Origin: Janthinobacterium sp.
GTDB taxonomy: Bacteria; Pseudomonadota; Gammaproteobacteria; Burkholderiales; Burkholderiaceae_D
Reading direction: 5' to 3'
DNA length: 5,525 nt
Assembly: GCA_003482555.1 (NCBI GenBank)
Contig: DMYQ01000251.1
Span: 3,039 to 8,563 of the forward strand
The position numbers and the translations under genes were made by a program. Shown here in pieces: positions 5,043 through 5,525 of this stretch (positions within the stretch are counted from its first letter, which is position 1; each line of letters begins with the position of its first letter). Below the pieces are notes generated by a model, which searched no databases, was not told where the DNA came from, and saw only the letters and a program-made list of their open reading frames with translations.

Positions 5043-5525
5043 TCATGAGAGTCGAGGCATGCCAAGGGCATCAAAGTAGGCAATCGTCAGTACACTGTTG
5101 AGCGCCATCCGACTGTTGCGGCGTCACGCGCACGGCGGCCGGGGCGGAAACCATGGCTATGTTCGCTAAATGTAGGATCGATCAGCGGTTGCAGCACTTG
5201 CAGTAGTGCCTGCTGGATCAGGCGGTCGGTCACGGTGGGTATGCCCAATTCGCGTTCGCTGCCATCTGGTTTGGGGATGCCGACGCGACGCACCGGACTG
5301 GGCCGGTACGTGCCTGCCATCAGCTGTGCGCGGATGGTCGGTAACGCGGTCACCAGATAGCGGCCTGTCTGGGCAAGGTCCATGCCGTCCACACCTGCCG
5401 CACCTTTGTTTGCCCTCACGCGTTTCCACGCGCGTTGCATGTTCTCTCTCGCAAGCGCCTGCGTCAACAGGTCTTGCCCTGCGTTTATCGTTGCATGACG
5501 CAGGGGCGGTGTTTCATCGCTGGAC
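5043..5525 (-). pseudogene. Group II intron reverse transcriptase/maturase, internally deleted and frameshifted (5' end off window)
   Basis: Reading from the right edge (no start seen; in frame SSDETPPLRHATINAGQDL), the protein continues LTQALARENMQRAWKRV, KGAAGVDGMD, YRPSPVRRVGIPKPDG, LGIPTVTDRLIQQALLQVL and IDPTFSEHSHGFRPGRRA, the N-terminal and first RT motifs of LtrA-type maturases. Homology stops after RARDA. The frame then reads a foreign tail ATVGWRSTVY and ends at 5087. In a different frame, 5043..5117 encodes NSRMALN followed by SVLTIAYFDALGMPRLS and a stop, which is the usual extreme C-terminus of this same family. An internal deletion near 5120 has therefore joined the two ends and lost the RT core with the YADD active site, domain X and the DNA-binding region, probably about 0.8-0.9 kb by comparison with family length. 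The product cannot be an active RT or maturase. Any TTG start near 5467 would be an artefact, since the frame stays open upstream. Confidence 0.92.

Larger units (their letters stand above)
4955..5525 (-). mobile_element. Group II intron, 3' part with internally deleted maturase (5' part beyond right edge)
   Basis: The element comprises, in minus-strand order, the N-terminal part of a reverse transcriptase/maturase, a short remnant of its C-terminus in another frame, domain V, domain VI and a predicted 3' splice end at 4955. It sits in the same orientation as the NHL-M23 gene, ending 86 bases before its start codon. Domains I-III and the 5' splice site would lie beyond 5525 and cannot be judged. 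The retained ribozyme 3' end looks functional while the protein does not, so splicing may persist with a maturase supplied in trans. Confidence 0.9.

Noticed and set aside
5087..5467. A complete 126-residue protein starting at a TTG at 5467
   Set aside because: The frame remains open and homologous to group II maturases through to the window edge, so the start lies further right and the short product is a truncated pseudogene.

Overview
The window is GC-rich DNA (roughly two thirds G+C in the genes). Gene content and protein style suggest a betaproteobacterium, probably of the Oxalobacteraceae (Massilia / Duganella / Janthinobacterium type). This placement is an inference from overall character; no 16S or other marker is present. 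Every feature I can support as a gene lies on the minus strand, so transcription runs from right to left.

Layout from right (upstream) to left (downstream). (1) 4955..5525 is the 3' part of a group II intron in the same orientation as its neighbours. Its reverse transcriptase/maturase gene is broken by a large internal deletion, while catalytic domain V and branch-point domain VI look intact. (2) 2742..4868 encodes a 708-residue exported or membrane-anchored protein that joins a six-blade NHL-repeat beta-propeller to an M23 (LytM/lysostaphin-type) metallopeptidase domain with its zinc motifs present. (3) 2502..2741 holds a well-preserved cyclic-di-GMP class I (GEMM-I) riboswitch, followed by a hairpin that would bury the ribosome binding site of the next gene. 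(4) 2094..2501 encodes a 135-residue Ala/Pro-rich protein of unknown function with an N-terminal signal peptide or anchor. It is the apparent target of the riboswitch, and a strong intrinsic terminator follows it at 1953..1983. (5) 1..1842 holds two tightly linked acyl-CoA dehydrogenase genes resembling the large and small subunits of pimeloyl-CoA dehydrogenase (PimC/PimD). The second gene runs off the left edge. A palindrome and a -10-like hexamer lie just upstream of the pair.

Functionally there are two separate themes. The right and centre concern the cell envelope: a putative peptidoglycan hydrolase with a propeller, then a c-di-GMP-controlled small exported protein. The left is a dicarboxylyl- or fatty acyl-CoA beta-oxidation module with its own promoter. 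The most unusual points are the riboswitch controlling an unrecognised small exported protein, the NHL-M23 fusion with four propeller blades spaced exactly 162 bp apart, and the internally deleted group II intron whose two maturase ends can both still be read.
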